From assembly GCA_009469685.1 (NCBI GenBank), contig SSTA01000345.1:1-5286 (forward strand): a stretch of 5,286 nucleotides of DNA, in the 5' to 3' direction. The notes under the pieces are model-generated. The model was given only the letters and a program-made list of their open reading frames with translations. It had not been told where the DNA came from and searched no databases. Both the position numbers and the translations under genes were made by a program. The stretch comes from Azonexaceae bacterium. Lineage in GTDB: Bacteria; Pseudomonadota; Gammaproteobacteria; Burkholderiales; Rhodocyclaceae. Positions 4,209 to 5,286 of the stretch are shown here, one piece after another; within the stretch, counting starts at the first letter, position 1; each line of letters starts with the position of its first letter.

Positions 4209-5286
4209 TCAGGACTCCTTGGCGCAATTCCGGGGGGTAATGCCTTTTTCCTTGGCATATTGCAGAGCAGTGGCCTGGAAGAGCGGATGGACCAGGCTCT
4301 TGTTGCCTTCCAGCCAATCGGATACGACGACCCATTTGCCGCCATCCCATTGCTGGATCTTCACTTTTCCCGACCCCTCGTGGTTGGCGCACGACGTCCT
4401 GACCTCAGGGAGCAGGCCAGTGGCGCCCAGGGCTTTCAAGCGGGCGTCGGTGATGTTGAGATTTTCCATCCCCCAACGGACCTGCTCGCCCGTCATGGCT
4501 TTGCCTTTGCCATATTTCTCTTGCGCCTTGCGGATCGCTTCCACCGAGAGAATCGCGCTGGCGACTCCCCGATTGTAGAGTACGGTGCCGATCTTGCCCG
4601 GATCGGGAAGGTTGCCCTTACCCGCCCCGTAAACCACTTTTTCGATTTCAGCGATGAGAGGCACCGCTTTCCCTGCCACGTTGAAGGTGGCCGAAAGATA
4701 ACCCTTGGCGGCTTCCCCCGCCGGTACGGTATCCTCCTCCGAACCGGCCCACAAGGAACCGATCATGCGATCCCTTGGAAAACCGACCTTCTGAGCGGCT
4801 TTGAGGGCGGTCTGATTCATCACGCCCCAGCCCCAGAAGATCACGTAATCGGGCTTCTCCTGGCGTATCCTGAGCCACTGGGCTCCTTGCTCATTGCCGG
4901 GATGGGCGACCGGAATCTCGACCAACTCAAATTTCCCGAGGCGGGCCTCGGCTTCCAAGGCAATGATTGCTTCCTTGCCGTAGGCCGAGTCGTGATAGAG
5001 ATAGACGATCTTCTTCCCTGCCAGACTTCCCTTCTCCTTATCTCTCAGGTATCTGACGATGGCCGAGGCCTGCATCTGGTAGGTGGTAACCAAGGGGAAG
5101 GCGTAGGGGAATACGCTTCCATCGGTAGCGTCGGTGCGGCCGTAGCCGACCATGGCCAGAGGAATCTTGTCAGCGGCGGTCTTGTCGATGAGGGCGTAGG
5201 AGATTCCGGTGGATAGCGGATGGATCGGCCCCGACGATACCCTCGCCTTTGTCTTCAGGCGTTCGTAGCATTCGACGCCCTTGGCG
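4209..5286 (-). CDS. HAAT-family ABC transporter substrate-binding protein, N-terminus outside window
   Basis: The frame runs from the right edge to the TGA at 4209-4211, giving 358 visible residues. The first ATG inside it (5153) is internal, since residues before it (KGVECYERLK, then IHPLSTGISYALIDK) are clearly conserved protein. Stretches such as MVGYGRTDATDG, KKIVYLYHDSAYGKEAI, VAHPGNEQGAQWLRIRQEKP and FWGWGVMNQTALKAAQKVGFPRD fit a type I periplasmic binding protein of the Peripla_BP_6/LivK class, two lobes joined by a hinge. About 60 residues, including the signal peptide, are probably missing compared with a usual length near 420. Cysteines at visible positions 299 and 354 may pair. 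It captures the substrate and delivers it to LivH/LivM-type permeases. This subgroup, as I recall it, often sits beside acyl-CoA ligases and aromatic catabolism genes, so the ligand may be an aromatic or acyl acid rather than leucine. LivF follows directly. Confidence 0.93.
   Translation of the reverse strand, partial: AKGVECYERLKTKARVSSGPIHPLSTGISYALIDKTAADKIPLAMVGYGRTDATDGSVFPYAFPLVTTYQMQASAIVRYLRDKEKGSLAGKKIVYLYHDSAYGKEAIIALEAEARLGKFELVEIPVAHPGNEQGAQWLRIRQEKPDYVIFWGWGVMNQTALKAAQKVGFPRDRMIGSLWAGSEEDTVPAGEAAKGYLSATFNVAGKAVPLIAEIEKVVYGAGKGNLPDPGKIGTVLYNRGVASAILSVEAIRKAQEKYGKGKAMTGEQVRWGMENLNITDARLKALGATGLLPEVRTSCANHEGSGKVKIQQWDGGKWVVVSDWLEGNKSLVHPLFQATALQYAKEKGITPRNCAKES

Noticed and set aside
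4154..4345. Extension of livF by 64 codons to an upstream ATG
   Set aside because: It would overlap the end of the binding-protein gene and read through the hairpin; the added residues have no family match and the ATPase domain starts right after the ATG at 4153.
4260..5216. A 318-residue open frame on the plus strand opposite the binding-protein gene
   Set aside because: It is an exact antisense shadow of a gene with clear family motifs; its translation shows no recognisable domain and its ATG has no good ribosome site.

Overview
The window is about 60% G+C, densely coded on both strands, and looks like chromosomal DNA from a betaproteobacterium. The strongest pointer is a PhaM-type PHA-granule protein, a family I know mainly from polyhydroxybutyrate-storing Betaproteobacteria. 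A LivK/LivF-type ABC importer of the kind often found near aromatic or acyl-CoA catabolism fits the Rhodocyclales (Azoarcus/Thauera-like), but the genus is inference. There are seven protein genes, two of them cut by the window edges. I see no tRNA, rRNA, CRISPR array, insertion sequence or phage gene.

Left third (1-1714), signalling and carbon storage. The 3' end of a hybrid histidine kinase (+) carries the last ATP-binding motif and a degraded receiver domain. It runs tail to tail into a NarL/LuxR-type response regulator (-), and the two coding ends overlap by 31 bases. The regulator shares a 104-base divergent upstream region with phaM (+). That layout makes regulation of phaM by the two-component system plausible but unproven.

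Middle (1721-3184). Two minus-strand genes, probably co-transcribed and 30 bases apart, encode a small secreted protein of unknown function and an AEC (auxin efflux carrier) family permease. The permease gene ends six bases from the phaM stop, convergently.

Right third (3341-5286). On the minus strand lie most of a periplasmic branched-chain-amino-acid-type binding protein and then a LivF-type ATPase. They are separated by 55 bases holding a perfect 11-bp stem with a 4-base loop. These are the last two parts of a HAAT-family importer; the permeases and LivG would lie beyond the right edge if the cluster is complete.

No gene-free stretch exceeds 300 bases. The longest is 3185-3340 (156 bases), which holds a ribosome binding site, two weak inverted repeats and no convincing promoter. 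No clearly new multi-gene system is present. The best leads are the overlapping kinase/regulator pair with its degraded receiver, the intercistronic hairpin in the transporter operon, the phaM/regulator intergenic palindrome and the unknown cysteine-bearing secreted protein.
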